Position numbers and translations under genes: made by a program
Shown: in pieces, positions 63,501-64,000 of the stretch
Numbering within the stretch: the first letter of the stretch is position 1
Layout: every line of letters starts with the position of its first letter
NCBI RefSeq assembly: GCF_010183535.1
Contig: NC_071328.1
Span: forward strand, 9,858,001 to 9,922,000
Length of the DNA: 64,000 nt
Direction: 5' to 3'
Source: Caenorhabditis remanei
Taxonomy: Eukaryota > Nematoda > Chromadorea > Rhabditida > Rhabditidae
Notes under the pieces: model-generated
Database searches by the model: none
The model's input: the letters and a program-made list of their open reading frames with translations, nothing else
What the model was told of the DNA's origin: nothing

Positions 63501-64000
63501 GAAGAAGATGAATTTCGAATGGAATAGAGTGGGAGGAGGTGGGAAACGATAGAAAAGGAAAAAAGGAAGATGATGAAGAAGAAAACGACAGAGTTAAGCC
63601 AAAAACCAAATGATGATTGAATGAGTTGAGTGCAAACGACGATGTGGATGACGATTCTGAGAAGGAGTGACAAGGAGAAAAGAGTGTCAGTAATGTTGGA
63701 ATGAGCATTAGAAGAGTCCGAAATGGGTCGACCCCATTGGGTTTTTTGTGCTCGCTGCAGTGTCCGCCCCCCCCCCCCCCCCCGCCAAAAGAGTTGACTC
63801 CCCGGAGATTCCACGCAGCTTCCGAATACACGCCACAAACAGGGAGCGGCGAAGAAACGAGGGCTCCGAGGCGAGAGAGAGCCCATCATCATCATCGGCA
63901 AATCCGAACACACTTATTTTGTCTCGGATCTCGAAGAGAAAACTTCCTTTTCGGAAATATATATGAAAAGAGCAGTTGACTGCAAGAAATCTTTTTCTTC
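60526..64000. other. upstream region of ace-2, no convincing gene
   Basis: About 3.5 kb. The first 100 bases hold the ace-2 5' UTR and its ATTCAG acceptor near 60629. The remainder is AT-rich with GA-rich tracts (61330-61480, 62050-62350) and probably contains ace-2 regulatory DNA. Minus-strand frames at 63371-63913 are low-complexity. A 17-base poly-C run is listed separately. A gene beyond the right edge cannot be excluded. Confidence 0.45.
63767..63783. repeat. 17-base poly-C/poly-G tract
   Basis: Seventeen consecutive C residues on the plus strand (G on the minus). Such tracts can form G-quadruplexes; in C. elegans they depend on the DOG-1 (FANCJ) helicase for stable replication. Confidence 0.9.

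Noticed and set aside
63371..63913. 180-codon minus-strand frame with a poly-Gly run
   Set aside because: Low complexity created by the poly-C tract and T-rich DNA; no splice context or family similarity.

Overview
The window is nuclear DNA from a Caenorhabditis nematode. The evidence is AT-rich sequence, introns of about 45-60 nt with TTTTCAG-type acceptors, acceptors sitting just upstream of start codons (spliced-leader addition), and gene families whose closest remembered relatives are C. elegans chromosome I genes (ctn-1, nol-58, cogc-1, txl-1, cdt-1, rom-5, sulp-6, trx-4, edc-4, ace-2). Species was not determined. I traced exons by hand from splice signals, reading frame and phase; single-base errors at some junctions are possible. 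Gene symbols rest on remembered family sequences and synteny, not on a search.

Layout. 0-4 kb (-): alpha-catulin. 4-12 kb: long intergenic stretch with one 237-bp terminal-inverted-repeat element flanked by an 8-bp target duplication. 12-15 kb (+): a secreted Gln- then Ser/Thr/Pro-rich protein. 15.7-17.4 kb (-): NOP58 snoRNP core protein. 18.1-20.1 kb (-): tyrosinase. 21.6-31.5 kb (-): COG1 Golgi tether subunit, interrupted by a 6.7-kb intron. That intron holds a complete five-exon gene on the opposite strand derived from a Merlin/IS1016-type transposase (27.6-29.1 kb). 31.8-32.7 kb (-): TXNL1-type thioredoxin, probably the first gene of an operon with COG1. 33.2-35.5 kb (+): replication licensing factor CDT-1, followed on the same strand by a PARL-type mitochondrial rhomboid (35.8-37.2 kb).

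37.4-47.8 kb (-): a thioredoxin-fold protein with a degenerate active site, an SLC26 anion transporter, a second divergent thioredoxin-like gene, classical thioredoxin TRX-4, and a two-SH3 CIN85/CD2AP-like adaptor. 48-53.4 kb: no convincing gene, but a 0.9-kb foldback element with repeat-filled arms. 53.4 kb (+): a small coiled-coil protein. 54.2-57.3 kb (-): mRNA decapping scaffold EDC4. 58.2-60.5 kb (-): acetylcholinesterase ACE-2. 60.5-64 kb: ace-2 upstream region with a 17-base poly-C tract.

Most genes are unrelated housekeeping or neuronal genes. The unusual points are the antisense domesticated transposase inside COG1, the foldback and inverted-duplication structures, and four thioredoxin-fold genes within about 13 kb around a sulfate-family transporter.
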